Source: Aselliscus stoliczkanus
Lineage: Eukaryota; Chordata; Mammalia; Chiroptera; Hipposideridae
Direction: 5' to 3'
NCBI GenBank assembly: GCA_033961575.1
Contig: CM066733.1
Location: 141,348,421 to 141,412,420, forward strand
Length of the DNA: 64,000 nt
The notes beneath the pieces were generated by a model that was given only the letters and a program-made list of their open reading frames with translations, had not been told where the DNA came from and did no database searches. The position numbers and the translations under genes were made by a program. Shown here piece after piece: positions 36,391 through 50,300 of this stretch. Positions within the stretch are counted from its first letter, which is position 1; each line of letters starts with the position of its first letter.

Positions 36391-38176
36391 TATACATATG
36401 TATATATATATATACATAAATGTGTATATATTTGCATGTGTTGTGGAAGTTTTATATGTTATTACCTCTGTATAACATAGGTAGATATAAATCTCACGCA
36501 CAATCACATCAGTAAATAGATAAAGAGGGCAGTGTGGCTGGGGAAACTTGTCACCATTTGACTAATGTGCCTTGTTCACACCTGTGTTTCCAGAATAATT
36601 ATTACTCACATCACTCTTAAAAGTGACCCAGTTTGGACAATAAGTTATGTAATCACCCTAAATAGGGATCAAAAGGAACACTGATCTCAGAGAAAGCCAA
36701 GAACAGTTAGAGTCTCAGTGCTAATAAATAACACATCCACTTAAACAACGACAGCTGAAGAAATTTGTACTGGAGACACCAACGCAGGTTTTAAAATATA
36801 TAATAATTCCTTCATAGCAGTTACCAAAGCAAAAACAGCAACAAACTCAGTGTTCATAAGGCTTGTCCCACATAGAGAATTTTCTATTTGGTGAAGAACA
36901 CTGTGTTTATTCTCAGATTTTCCTACAGTTTGCTCCTGGCTTGACCTTGATAGTTGCAACTTCAAGTGGATGGTGTTCGTATTGACTAGAACCTTTGAAG
37001 TGGTTGCTGCATTGAGGTTATTTTACCACTCAATTTTTGTCTGTTTTACTGTTCTTTCTTTCTTTAAGTCCTGCTCATTTCTCCAATTCTACAGCTTTAA
37101 CATTTAGCTGCCACCCTTGGAGATTTTGAGCAGTCTTGAAAGGCTTGTTTAAAACTCATCAGACAGATGGCATTAATTTATCTCTTTTATATCCTAATAT
37201 AAAAGGGAGGGAAAGCAAACTAACATTAAGAGCCAAGGTTCTGGGTGACAGACGTTAAGTTACCCTATTTCAGTGACTTTGCAGTTTTTGCAAAAAGGAT
37301 CTTTGCTTTCTCTTTTACATAACTTTCTATACTTATTTCCGCTCAGGAAGTGCCTTATTTCTAATTGAAAAATATTACTTTAGCAAATCATACTTTTAAT
37401 AACTTCCTATTAAGCAACATTGGAAGATGGGTTAAATTGAATACCCCCCCTTTCAGCCTGGCCTTGGCATTTTGTATCCCACCATTGGGTAGATACAGGT
37501 ATCTTTTTCACATTTTCAATTGTATCTAAATGGATTAGCCTTCCACTAGACCTCTTTAGAAATGTCTTCTTTCAAATCAAACTCAACAACAAAGTCAAAA
37601 CTCTTTACTATTTCTTCTAAATACCCCAAGTTTTCTAACTTCCTAAATACTTTCTGCTACTTTCCAGGCTGGGAACCTTAGAGGCCAGTGACCTGTTTTA
37701 GGCTGGAACGAAGAGGTCAGCTGGCCGGGGGCCGGGAACCTCATGCTGTTCTCAACCCCATAAGCAGCTGAATTTGCCAACTTTCCCAACTTCTAGAACC
37801 TTCAGCATAGATCACATAGACCCCTCACTATCAATCAAGTGAAGGACTGAAAACCCACTGCAGAGAGAAGCAAAGTTATCAAACTAAGTATAAAATCTGA
37901 GAATTATGCCAGGGGTGTGTTTGAAATCTATTTTGTTTTCCAAACCCGTTAGTTACCTTTATTTCAGCAAACCCAATTGATCCCTGAATTTCTCATCCAT
38001 ATGTAAGTCCTAAAGGTTATACTTCTGATATGGAACTCATACTAATCCAATGCTGTTCTTGTGAAACTGCCTGGCAATTGGGGAACTTTTAATCTCACGT
38101 GACATATATAGAAATGGGTTTTTAAATTTATAGTTAGAAGCTAAAGTCTAAAATTAAATGTATATTATGACTTTTC

Positions 38177-38343
38177 ATCATCATTTTTTTTTCATTTTTC
38201 TTTTTTTTTAGCTGAGCCATCCTGCCACCTGTTGGCAGCTCAGCAGCAGCTCAGCTCAGGCTGGGCATCGAACTGCTGTTGTTCAGAGCTCAGTTCACAC
38301 TCTTGAGCAAGCTTTTAACCAACTGAGCCATTCGGCCAGCGCC
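38177..38343 (-). mobile_element. Rhin-1-like SINE, truncated, minus strand
   Basis: A T-rich start is followed by 'gctgagccatcctgccacct' and 'caactgagccattcggccag' in reverse orientation. It is flanked by a perfect 14-bp duplication TATTATGACTTTTC at 38163-38176 and 38344-38357. At 167 bp it carries one tRNA-like unit rather than two. It lies about 600 bp upstream of the exon at 38949. Confidence 0.88.
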
Positions 38344-38887
38344 TATTATGACTTTTCTATCAAGACACATTTTACCTGGGTTTCTAATAATTAGCACATC
38401 TGATTCAAATATTTTTTTACTATAATCCGTATATAAGAAGAGATTCATACTGCCTAGCTCTCCTTCTTATTCTGGGTTTTTATAGCCCAGAGATGATAAA
38501 ATTAGTGGGATCATCATATAAATTATCAGCATTTAGATAATACACAAACTGTTTTACTATGAACTGTGGATTGTCATAGAGGAAGATGTCAAAAATGTTT
38601 TCTCCAGTCCTGTTATACAGGGAGACTTTTAATATGTTTCTATGAACCAAGAGGGAATAAGAGTTATTTCCATTCTCCTCAAGGATTTCCTTACAATATT
38701 TGAAAGTTTTCTTTTTTTTTTATTCACCTCTATGAAGTTTGTTTTATATGTTCTAAAGCCATTATTGAATTCAGAAAATAAAATTGAATAATCTGCAGAT
38801 AGACTATATGAGAGCTAATCATAAGTACAGAGCTTTAATAGGTAGGCTTGGCTTTCCCTGCCTCTGAGAGGCCTGAAAAGCATTTGA

Positions 38888-39196
<309 letters not shown>

Positions 39197-39778
39197 TAAG
39201 GCAGTCTGTCCCACAGTGGATCCAAATAAGCTGTGAGCCCTCCTGAGCCAGACAGATGGCAACTCTGATTCCTTTTGGTTCCATGGTTTCTTGGTGTCAT
39301 GAGGATAGATCCAACTAGAAAGCTAAAGAGACAGGGCTAATGTTACATGGAAATTACATTTTAAAATGTGGAAAACCCTATTGGTAAACCCCCACCCCCC
39401 TGCATTCTGCCAGTGCCACCGCCCTGCCCAGTTATCACCCCAGCCCTTCCCTCAGAACACCTGTGACCACTCTGCAAGCCCCCCGAAACCAAAGCAATTA
39501 TGTCTGACCAGCAGGACCCCTGAGGGGCACTGCCAGCTCCAGGCCAGCATGCTTCTCATTGATTGGTCCCAATGCCATCTTCGTTGTGAACTATTTTGAT
39601 ATTATGCCTGGCTAAAGAGCTTCCCATATGAAGAGAACAAAGTCCTACACATGTATCCCTTTTTCTCAGGCTAATTTATGTTCCTTTTAGAACACGAAAG
39701 GAAAGAATTTTCTTCCTGGCTTTGAGCCTGCATGGCTGCCAAAGAAGAAATCAAGAAGCAAAGGAAAATTAAACCTAA

Positions 39779-39781
<3 letters not shown>

Positions 39782-39836
<55 letters not shown>
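39782..39836 (+). repeat. (TA)n microsatellite
   Basis: About 27 uninterrupted TA units, 586 bp downstream of the donor at 39196. Confidence 0.95.
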
Positions 39837-39842
<6 letters not shown>

Positions 39843-40194
39843 CCTAAGTCATTTGATATTCAGTCTGTTCTGCAACACTTGCTTTATAACACCAGTGAGC
39901 TTGTATGTAATTGGTACATAGAGAATGCTATCAATACAAAGAGTAGTTATGTGTGTTCCTATGAATTGTCCTAAACAAGGAATAATCAGAACAGTGAGAT
40001 AAGAATGAAAACTGGCAACGGGAAAGCAAAAGGCCCTCAGCTTGGCTGCTGCACAATATGTCCATCATCTTGTTTTTGTTTTTCCCCTCATAAGCCCTGT
40101 TATCGTTCAGTATATGGTTTTGCAGAATGAGGGAGTTTAGGAAAGCATATGTTGTGTTAAAAGGGAACATCAAATCATTTATCTTCATTGCTAT

Positions 40195-40350
40195 AGACGT
40201 ATCATTATCCACTTTCATAGATGATAAAACTGAGTGTCAGAGAAACCAAGAAACTTACCTAGAAATCACGCAGGGAGTAGCTGGTTGAGGCAGCACAGTC
40301 TGAATCTGAGGCTTGTCGTCTTGTTGCCACATCACACTCGCTGCCTTTTA
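40195..40350 (-). repeat. MIR-like fragment, reverse
   Basis: 'tgataaaactgagtgtcaga' 'gaaaccaagaaac' and 'aatcacgcagggagtagctg' fit the reverse MIR core and head. Degraded. Confidence 0.5.
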
Positions 40351-40854
40351 GCTAATCCTGAAATTAGGCCAAGTTGCAGGCAGCATTCTTAATGTCATTT
40401 TAAAGGTACTATAGGTGACTATTTATAATAGGAGGGACTGCTGTAAGACACTGCAAGAGACCCTAAATAATTTTCCACACATCTTTTCCTTTCCTGTAAG
40501 CTTAAAGGTCCATGTTTACAGAGTGCCTTGTGGGGCCTGAGTGGTTACTCCCTGTTAAAATCCAACAGCTCCAGGAAAGGTAAATGATATAAGTAATCGT
40601 CAGCAGTTAGAACGACGAATTTATGAGAGTCCTTCCAACCTGCTAGTTAGTCAGGAGCAGATTTAGGTCAAAATGCGAGTGGGTGGGTGGGATGGCCCCC
40701 AGCCCGGGCATGGGGAAAGCCGTCAGGAGCTGAGTTCCTTTGGAACAGTGGGTCTGATTCAGAACACCATGCTCCCTGTTAAACCAATGGGTATAATGGC
40801 GGGGTTCCACTGGAAACTAGGCTTTGCAAAGGATTGGATTTGAAATGGAAAACT

Positions 40855-40945
40855 TCCTGCATGATTGTATGAGATAACACACACCATGTGTCTAGCACAG
40901 GGCCAGGTGCATATTAGACAGTCCATAGGTATGTTTCCTCTTCCT
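40855..40945 (+). repeat. MIR tail-like fragment
   Basis: 'tgtatgagataacacacacc' 'atgtgtctagcacagggcca' 'ggtgcatattagaca' matches the MIR tail pattern. Confidence 0.45.
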
Positions 40946-43512
40946 CTGTCTATCTGTAAGTCATCTAAAATATAGGCACACAATTTTACAATAGCTTGTT
41001 GCTCTGCCATCTTTAGTTACATATTTAAATCATGAACTTTCCACTTGGATCCCTTTTCAAGGATAATTTTTTCATGCTTGAAATTGGCCATTTTAATCTG
41101 TGATAAATTTCTGTTTCAGCCACCTCCCTTTGCTTTCATGTCCTGTCATAATACCATTCATGCTTTTGGACCCTCTTTTAATTATTTAGTTAATCATCAT
41201 GCAAAATACACTGAATGCATTGAGAGGATGTTGTAAAGTTGTAATTTATAGCATGAGGATATTCCACATAAACGCCAACATACCAGAAGGGGCTCTGGGG
41301 TTCCGGAAAAGAGCAGTGTCATGAACACACACAGCACGGGGGACGGCCTCTCTTTAGTAAATCAGTAATTTTCCCTTGGTGTCTTTCAGTATATATTTTT
41401 TCCCTCTGGCTTTTGGGCCTTTTTTAAAATGTGTTTTCATACCAAAATATTTTAAGGTTTTCAGTTTCTACATGCTAATGAAGTGTGAATTGACAGCTCC
41501 TGTTTGAAGAGCCCACGAGGAAGTTGAAATAAAAGTCCTAGGAAACTGATTTATGGGAAAACGATATAAGCTAAAGCTAGCATTGCTTTTAAACCTTCGT
41601 TGAAAGTACATAAGGAGATATAATGATGAAATATGGAGTAGAACATAAAAATTAAAGGAAATTTAAAAGCAAACATTCACAGCAAGTTCTGTAACCATGA
41701 GTTTATAATAGAAAGTTATTGGAGGTATAGATGAATATGATTGGTCAGTAGTGTGAGACCGAGCCATCAGCCCACATTAACACCCACATGTGTGGACATT
41801 ACTTAGCTCTTCTGGAGAGCATTCTGGTATGTCTCAGCACCTAGGAGAGTGGAGCCTTCTAGTAGCCAAACATCAGACTAGCCAGGAGACAAAGAATATG
41901 CTGTGGGTGTGCCATTCTCTTGTTTCACTCTTGGTAAGGTGTGTTCACCAGGAACAGAAGGGAAAACACTTCCTTCACTCTCCCAGTCCCCCCTTTCCCA
42001 TTAGGGGACTGCTGTTTATAGAAAGTGCTAGCACCTGGATGTAGAGAAGCCACTAGCTACCCTATGGGTGACACAATGCAGTTGCATGCTAAGCACAGGC
42101 AGAAAAGCCAGAAAAGAATTCAATTGTCAGGATAAAGAACTAGGCCAGATATAGCCGACTGAGGTTGCCTGGTGGTGGCTTCCTGCAGCACTGGGCCCAG
42201 GAGGGTTCTGAACCTTCATATGGGTTAGAAGGAATTCCAAGATGGATTGGGGAGAGGGGAGAGAGGAGGAAGAGAGATGGAGAAGAGGAATATGTGTTAG
42301 TTAGTTGCTATCTATTGCTTCGGGCCGAATACAAACAGCTAGGGACCATGCCTCTTATTGCTAACTCAGGAGGGTGAGTACACCACACAGGCCCCACAGA
42401 ACATAATCCTATTTCCCTACTTCACAGAGGCAGGAAGGGAGTGTCAGCCTGCATTGCTGGGAAACTGCCACAGGAATTATGATTTACTTGGAGTAAATAG
42501 CAACATGCAGAGAAGATTGAAGGATACCAGAGAAGTTTCAGTGACGGAGAGATAAATGGCGATGCCAATGCAAAGATGTTCTCTAGTTTTCTTACGATCG
42601 TGGAAATAACCACAGTATTTCAGGGCATTCATAAAAATACACATATGAATGACAGAGTGATACTGTCTTACATATGCATTTGTCCCAATTTTGCAATAGA
42701 TTTTTTTACATATCTCACATTAATAAATCCTCAAGAAAAGCCCAGGAGCCTCAAAGAGTTCAGTGACATTCCTAAGTAGTTTAACCTACTGTTAAAATGT
42801 TACAAAAGAGAACGAATCTATAATAGGTTACACATTCCAAGGCCAAGTCCTGTGTGGCTTCCATTGCAATGGGGGACGCTCTCCACTGCCCGCACTGAAA
42901 AAAGATGAGGCCTGGCCCCCAGAACACAGCCTGGCTGCAGGGACGGTTTCTAAATGCAGATTTTGCCCTTGTGTAGCATTGCGGCATTTAACATTTCTGA
43001 TAGAACTGCCACCGATTATTTGGATTCAGAACTGCTTGTCCTAACCAGGGAAGAGACCAGTTTAAATGTCAGTGCTCAAGATGTTAAATCCCCAACATCC
43101 TTGCTAATTAAAGATGCATTTCTCAGATTTCTTGCTCTCTTAGCCCCTAAAATAGGCTCTGCACTTGCTAAAACTCACCTCTTTCAATCCAGTGTAATGA
43201 AAATAACAGCTGAATATGAAAAAAGAAAGTTGGAATGAAAGTAATCAAGTTAAGAAATCAATGTTCTCAAGAACTGTTACTTGTTCAAAAAAGAACTTAG
43301 TGCGTAATGATTTGAAGGAGAGGATGATCAACTCAGCACACACGAAATTATTTTTTTTTGGAGAATAAGCAGAGAGAAGGTAGAAGAGTAATATCTTCCT
43401 TGGCAGATATGGGCAACCCACAGACTGGGGAATGAAATGCAGGTTTTGGAAAATCAGAGGAAACATTAGAAATAAGGTATTGACAGTAGCTTAGGGCATG
43501 GGATCGTTCTAG

Positions 43513-43848
<336 letters not shown>

Positions 43849-46800
43849 TAGAGACAAACACAGGCGTCTTTCTTAGACAAGATGGTCCAGAAGGGGCAGA
43901 CCAGGCTTCCTGTCTTTGTGTTTGTGTGTCGCTGAAATTGAAAAGACGAGGAAAGATTAGGAAATGGAACCGGCAAACCATCTGAACGTGTAGAGCAGTC
44001 CTTACATGAATCTCAGTGATGAGCTGGACTCTTCACTACAACATAGAAAACAAGAGGGTGAATGACCGAATTAAAAATTGAAACAGAAGTAAACATGGCA
44101 ACCAAAACCAATGATACTGCTTAGTCATAGTGATACTGCTTAGTCTATTGTTAAAGAAAGCAGAAGCTGAAGGGTGCTAAGTGAGCGTATAACTAAAATA
44201 AAAGAAGTTGAAATAAGGTAACACAGAAGCACCGCTTATCACAACTCTACCAAATCCTTTGATTTTTCTGAAACTGGCATTTTCCAGCCACGAGAAAGTC
44301 CTCACTTTCTAATTATTCTCAGATGCTTGTTTTTCAGCTCGGGGCAAGTGACTAACCATGATATTACTGTATACACAAAACTAGAGGAAATAAACATCAA
44401 ATATTGAGCATTTGGTTGTGCATGCTAGGGAGAATTCTCGGTGAAGAAGGCATGGGAACAGCGCTGTCTGTATCCCATGCTATTTAAAGCCAAACTGGAT
44501 GATGCACTAGGAAATGGAGCGTAGGGGAGTGATTGTGAACTGGCAGGAGTATAGGTTAAATGACCCAGTAGGTCTTTCCCTCTCTGATTTTCTGTGACTC
44601 ATCTCTGGGAGCAGACAGACTGTCACATAAATGTCACACAGCACAGCTGGAGCTGGAGCAGATACTGGGTGAGGTTTTGGCCCTCTCACCATGCCGCCAT
44701 GCCACGGTGCATTCTCGGGAGAGCCAAACCACCCACGGAGGGGAGATGCCCTGACATGTACACGTAGGGGACTTAGGGCAAGAGTCCTGGGCAGAAGTGT
44801 TGGTGTGGAAACTGGAAAAGCCTTATCTCTACCAATAAAAGAAGGTGGAGGATTTGGAATCTGCAACAGCTTTGGCAGCTGAGGAATGCTAGCCTGATGT
44901 ACCCAAACTCTCAGTGATACCAGCTGTTTTGAGGAAGACACAAACTTCTGAGACAGTTCACCCTACTTTTAAATGTCATGTGCTTTCTCTGCAGATGTTA
45001 TGTAAAAAATATTTGATAACTGTCATAACAACTAACCAGTCAGAATGGAGTCTATTCTAGTGCTGAGACAGGGTGCCTGCCAGGGGCCTCCTGTCACACC
45101 CACGGTTAATACCAGTTAATCCTTGAGTTATTGGGTCATGGGAAGATCAGGGCGAGGTGTCCTCCAAGGCTGGGGCAGTGTGGGACATTCAGCATGCATG
45201 GAGATACCATTAGTTTTCACTCAGTGCAGAAGAATTTTAGTAGTGCAAGCATAGCTCCAGCCAGACCAGTGTTTATGGCTATATGTCAGCACGGCTTCTC
45301 CCCAAGAATTCATTTCTGACTCTTGTCCTGATGGAATTCTTTCACATAAGGTTGTGTGGTGGTATGGAGGAATATATCTTCTGAAATTCAGAGGCCCATC
45401 TCTTTCTTGTGAGATGCCAGAGTCCTGGATTCTGCTTTCAACATCTTTTCTGGGTGATAGGGAAAACAGGACACCTGAGACTTAGAGGCATATGATGGGG
45501 ATAATACAGCAGCCCTGGGCTGATACACTTCAGTGACCCAAAGGATGTCACACGCTTGGCACAGGCCTTCCCTCTAGCGTGGGTGGTAGCACTGAAGCAA
45601 TAGCTATGAAACAGTTTATGGAAATATAAAGTTGGGTTTTTTCAGTGTATAAGGAAAAAAATAAATCAAAACAAAACAAAAACAAAACCCTGGCAAGAAA
45701 AAACAGATTATCCTGAAGATTGACTGCACCCCAGCTCCCTTTCACGATTCCTTCCTGTTACTCTGGTTGATGGCAGGCCATGAATGGGGGCTCAGATACC
45801 ATGTGTATTCCCATTTGTACCTTCCAGAAGAAAGGCTGCCCCCACCTGCCCCACCCCAGGTTCAGAGGAAAGGCTGTCTGCATATATCTCTGTGCCCAGA
45901 TACTGAAGTATTTCTGGCATCATGTTTGCATTACGCCCATGCAGTGTTTCCAAAGGAGGTCCCAGAAATCTTTGCTGAGTTGTTACAGCACATTCGTTAT
46001 ACATGCAGCTCTCTTTGGGCACAAATGTAGAAATATTGTGTACCCCACAGGAAGAAAGTAGCACCTGGAGTGGAGGCGAGTGGAGGATGTTTGTTTGTTT
46101 CCCATAAGCACCATGGGGAGTATGGAAACAAATGAAATCTGATTCTCATTTCCCAAATAACCGCGCTTGTATTCTTACTTCACCAATTTGTCATCCACCA
46201 GGCCCAGAATGCAGGAGGTCAGATCTCTCAGAAGCCATTGTAAAGATGGGAGAGGCACCTTACAAAGTGACTGTAGGACTTGCACATGTATTAACTGGAA
46301 GCATAAGCTTTAGAGAAGGAATATTCATTTTAAATATCAAATGCCATTTCAAATGCTAAAATAATCATTTGACTTCTTTTATGATGGCCCATAGAACTTT
46401 CTTATGGCAATTGCTTTGAACTAGCTAAATTCCAGTTTTCTTTTGTTATTGATTTTTAGAAATATAAACATGATATCTTATAAATGTAATATCTTATGGA
46501 GGCAGAAATTGATTTTAGCCATACCACAAACACAGGTAAATGAAATCAAACTTAGTATCATTGTGTGTTATGTTAGTGAGCGTTCAGTCAGGAGAAAAAG
46601 AACCCAGGCCAGGTGTTTCAATAGAGGAAGTTTAATATATGAAACAGGTTGTAAAAATAAAAGAAGGCATTGAAGCTACTCAGAGATGAGCAACAGCAGG
46701 AATCACTCTCACCCCCGGGCCAGAAAGATACAAGGAAAAGTCACAGCTAACCCCCGAGACACCCTCTGAAGTGGGTGGAAACCATGGCTTCTCTTTCCTC

Positions 46801-47744
46801 CTTCTCTTTGGGTCCTTCCATCTTGCCAACCCTCCCAGAAGACAGTCAGCAAGAGAGCCTAGGCAATGCAGTTCACAGGTACTTAACTCAGGATCCCTTG
46901 AACCCTTCAAGCCAATCAAGGCCTAAGTGCTAGTGCGTTATTGGGAGACAGAATCGCAAGAGTGAGAGGAGAAGGGAAGTGAGATATGGCAGGAAATCAC
47001 CACTACCACCACTACCGGTGAGATGCATTATTGAGCAGGAGGCTGTTTCACTGAGCATAACTAGTTGCTCAGCCTCACAGAGATCTCTGGACAGGCCACT
47101 CAGACTATCTATTGAAGAAAGGAGGGTAGAGGAATGGATGCACTTGTGCCACTCTATTTTCTGCTTCCTGTGGTCAAAATTTGCTCACCGGAAGTACCAT
47201 CCCCTTTAGGCAGCTACTGGGGAAGCCAGTGTCTGTGTTCTGTTACACGGCCCTACTTCAGGTTTGGCAGCAGCAGTGTGGGGAGCAGGCATCTCTGTAG
47301 GTCCCTGCCTGTCTGGTCCCACCAGGGTTTCTGCTGTGGCGAATGCAATGGAGGCAGTTCTGGAATCGGATGCCTATTCCACGGGAGAAAGACAACTAGA
47401 GGTGCCAGACGATGAGGCAACAGCGGTAGAGGCTGAGGTAGGGTTCACAGAAGCGTCCAGAGCTTTCCAAGAGCCAGTGGCCAAGGGCCTAAGAGACAGG
47501 TTAGGGGAAGAGGCTTTGAGGCAGCATGTAAAAAGTGCACAGTGGATCTGCAAGCAAGCAGCAAGGGACTGGCATTTGCATGGTGCTCCCATACCAAGTC
47601 TGCTGCTGTGTTTCCTTGGTGTGTGAAGGGCAGGAAAAGCTGAGAAGGGGTAAGAAGGCAAAGGAGGGGAACGTGAAAAGAAGGGAGGCAATAGGGATCA
47701 GGGACTAACATTTATCAAACATATTCTTGTGCAAGTACAATAAT

Positions 47745-47905
47745 GGATGCTTTATCCCTTAAAACAACCCTTTGAAAACAGGTATCATCACCCCCATTTT
47801 ATAGAGAAGGAATCTGAGGCTCAGAAGGGTTGAGTCATTGGCTCCAAGCTTTCTCAGTAGAAAGTGCCAGAGCTGGGCTTGTAGCCAACCCAAAGCTCTT
47901 ATCCC
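47745..47905 (-). repeat. MIR/L2-like fragment, reverse
   Basis: 'cccccattttatagagaagg' 'aatctgaggctcagaagggt' and 'agtgccagagctgggcttgt' follow the reverse MIR core and head. Confidence 0.65.
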
Positions 47906-48669
47906 ACAGCCACATGTTGTTCAACTATGTTTCATTACATGAACTGGCATGTTTCCTCCAAATGCAAATTTCAATTGCTAAGCCTTATTTTCTCAATAAT
48001 TCTCAATAAAATTATAAACAGAGGTCTCCATTTAAAATGCTGGGGGAACAGAATCTAGAATTAAGGAAGCAATATTTGTAAAGGTGTTGGGAGGGTTTCA
48101 TAGAGACAAAGAAACCAGCAGAGCAGTCAAAGGAAAACCTGCCGATGGTTATCACTGGCCTCCTTTCTCTTTCCCTCTCTCTTCTTATGCTTTTTTCTAC
48201 CTTTACAATGGTCTTTGGATTCTTTATTCCAAGATGATAGTTTTAGGGATGGGAGTTTAGGCATGCAGAGTGGAGAAATTACTTCCTCCTATTTTTACCT
48301 GGCCAATCTGACAGGAGAATTCTGGAGACTTTAGGTGAACATGGAATGTATCATAAATGGTTCCTCGCTGCACATGCCATAGTGTCATGTAGTAAAATAC
48401 AACTTATATAAGGGGGGAATAGCCCAGTTATATATATCTTAGAAACTATAGACTTCAGAATTGAGTTAATTATTGTTTTCCCTGAACCACTTAAAAGTGA
48501 GGTACAAATACCACAAAACTTCATAACTTCATACACATTAGCTTATATTTAAGAATAAGGACAATTCTCACATAGTCACAAGACCTGCTAAGAAAGCTAG
48601 CAACAACATCATCAACCATAACTGTCCTACCCATCTCAGCTTTCTCTTTTTATGAATCAAAGAAAACTA

Positions 48670-48723
48670 CCCATTTAAATTGTTCATAGTTAATGTCCCA
48701 TTTAAATTGTTCATAGTTAATGT
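48670..48723 (+). repeat. 27-bp perfect tandem duplication
   Basis: Two identical 27-bp units, 48670-48696 and 48697-48723, each starting CCCATTTAAATTG and ending ATAGTTAATGT. No mismatch. Confidence 0.97.
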
Positions 48724-49409
48724 AACCATTTTGGCAACCAGTTGAAAAAATGATATGGTTCCTCCATTATGTAATTATTGTCTGAATTCCACAGCAGGAT
48801 GGCAGGCTCTTAATATAAATTGACCACAGGAATATAAACAAGAATCTGAAAAGCTTATGGTTACATAATGATGATGCCATCTGCCCCAGCTACAAAAAAA
48901 CATATTGGCTAAAATTTGGAAAAACATTGAGGACAAAACATTGTGTTTTGTATTTTTCCATGCATGTGTACATATGAAACTGCTATAGTTTCTGTGGATG
49001 AGGAGGAAATATTGCAAGCACTAGTCATAATGATAAATTCTATGAAATTATCATTAATTTATCCATAGCTACCCTGAGCAACACCAACATCTTCACCTCT
49101 CATGCTTTGGCTGGTATCTATGCTGGTCTCCTGGTTACAGAACTTTTTGGTGATCACCTTTACCTGGGACCCAGCCTGTCCAGTACTTCTGGGGACAGAT
49201 CCCGGCTAGGAGCTGCTGTGACTCACAGGACAGGGGTAGAGCAGGAGCAGGGCCCTTCACTTTCCAAGTAAACATTTATTGAGGTATAACGTTCATGCAG
49301 AATAGTACAGCAGGAAGGAAAGCTTATGCATATGTAAGGTACGCTTACTACTGGTCTTTTCTCTAGCTGTCTTGCTGCCTAGCACACTCCTCTACCAAGT
49401 ATATTCAGG

Positions 49410-49865
49410 GTGTACTCTCTTTCCCTCTCTCAAGTCTTTATTCAAATGGCAATGTCTTTACCTGACCACCATATGCAAAATTGCAACCCCCTATTCCAGG
49501 TGCCTCCCTATCAGGACTAGGACCAAGACAAGGCAAGTGAAGTGCCTAGGACACAGACTTTAAGGAGGCAGTCACTGTCAAGGTCCTGCAAGTGTGGGGA
49601 GGGGGAAGGTGCTTGCACAACCTCGAGGGTGTGTGCCTCTTTAAATGTAGTCCCTAGATGCTACATTTACCTGCTCACTTTGTGTCCCTGCCCTGAACCT
49701 TATTCCTCTTTCTTCCTATACTTTTCTAGAAGATCTGTGGAATGACAGCTTTTCAAGGAGGGGATATTCTCTGTTTTGTTCACTGATTATTTCTACCCTC
49801 AACATAGTTACTGGCACATTGTAGCTACTCTCAATGTATATTGTGAGTGAATGAATGAATATGAT
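49410..49865 (+). repeat. L2 LINE 3' fragment
   Basis: 'ctctcaagtctttattcaaa' 'tggcaatgtc' through 'tattctctgttttgttcact' 'gatta' to 'gtgagtgaatgaatgaat' is the L2 3' layout. Region 49499-49640 has extra non-matching sequence. Confidence 0.6.
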
Positions 49866-49899
49866 CTACCTAAGCATTTTCTTCTTCCTTTTAGCAGTA

Positions 49900-50035
49900 T
49901 ATGTAACACGTTATGTTAGATTTTGAGCTTCTTAACCTCAGTGATCAGTCCTTTTTATTTATTTGTAGGCATGAATAGCACGATATCTAGAACACTTGGC
50001 CACTGAACATAGGTTGATTAAGTGAATATATGTCT
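49900..50035 (+). repeat. L2 3' tail fragment
   Basis: 'ttagattttgagcttcttaa' and 'agaacacttggccactgaac' 'ataggttgatta' repeat the L2 tail pattern a second time directly after the previous fragment. This suggests two separate L2 insertions. Confidence 0.5.
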
Positions 50036-50164
50036 GACAACCTCTGAGGTACATAATGATTTTGGTTCTCAGCACAGCATGTCATCACTCTGACAGCCAT
50101 TATTACACTAGGAAGAGCCTAGCTCTTGGGAATCACTGGAGATAATGTGACTGAGATTTACACC

Positions 50165-50300
50165 AGGCACTGATCCCTTTGGCAGCCATTTTCTCATCTG
50201 AAAAATGCACATAATTAACTCACCCCATGAAATGGTTGAGAGGATTAGTGTCATTCTGTACAGAGTGCCTAGCACATAGCTGCTTCAATATATGTCTACA
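50165..50300 (+). repeat. MIR-like fragment
   Basis: 'cattttctcatctgaaaaat' 'gcacataat' and 'gagtgcctagcacatagctg' fit MIR core and tail. Confidence 0.6.

Noticed and set aside
47134..47626. Two overlapping plus-strand open frames of 93 and 120 codons that might look like a protein
   Set aside because: Deep in the GRM1 intron, with no recognisable domain, no splice or family context, and composition of a degraded repeat region.
48670..48723. CRISPR-like repeat
   Set aside because: Only two directly adjacent copies without spacers, in a mammalian intron.
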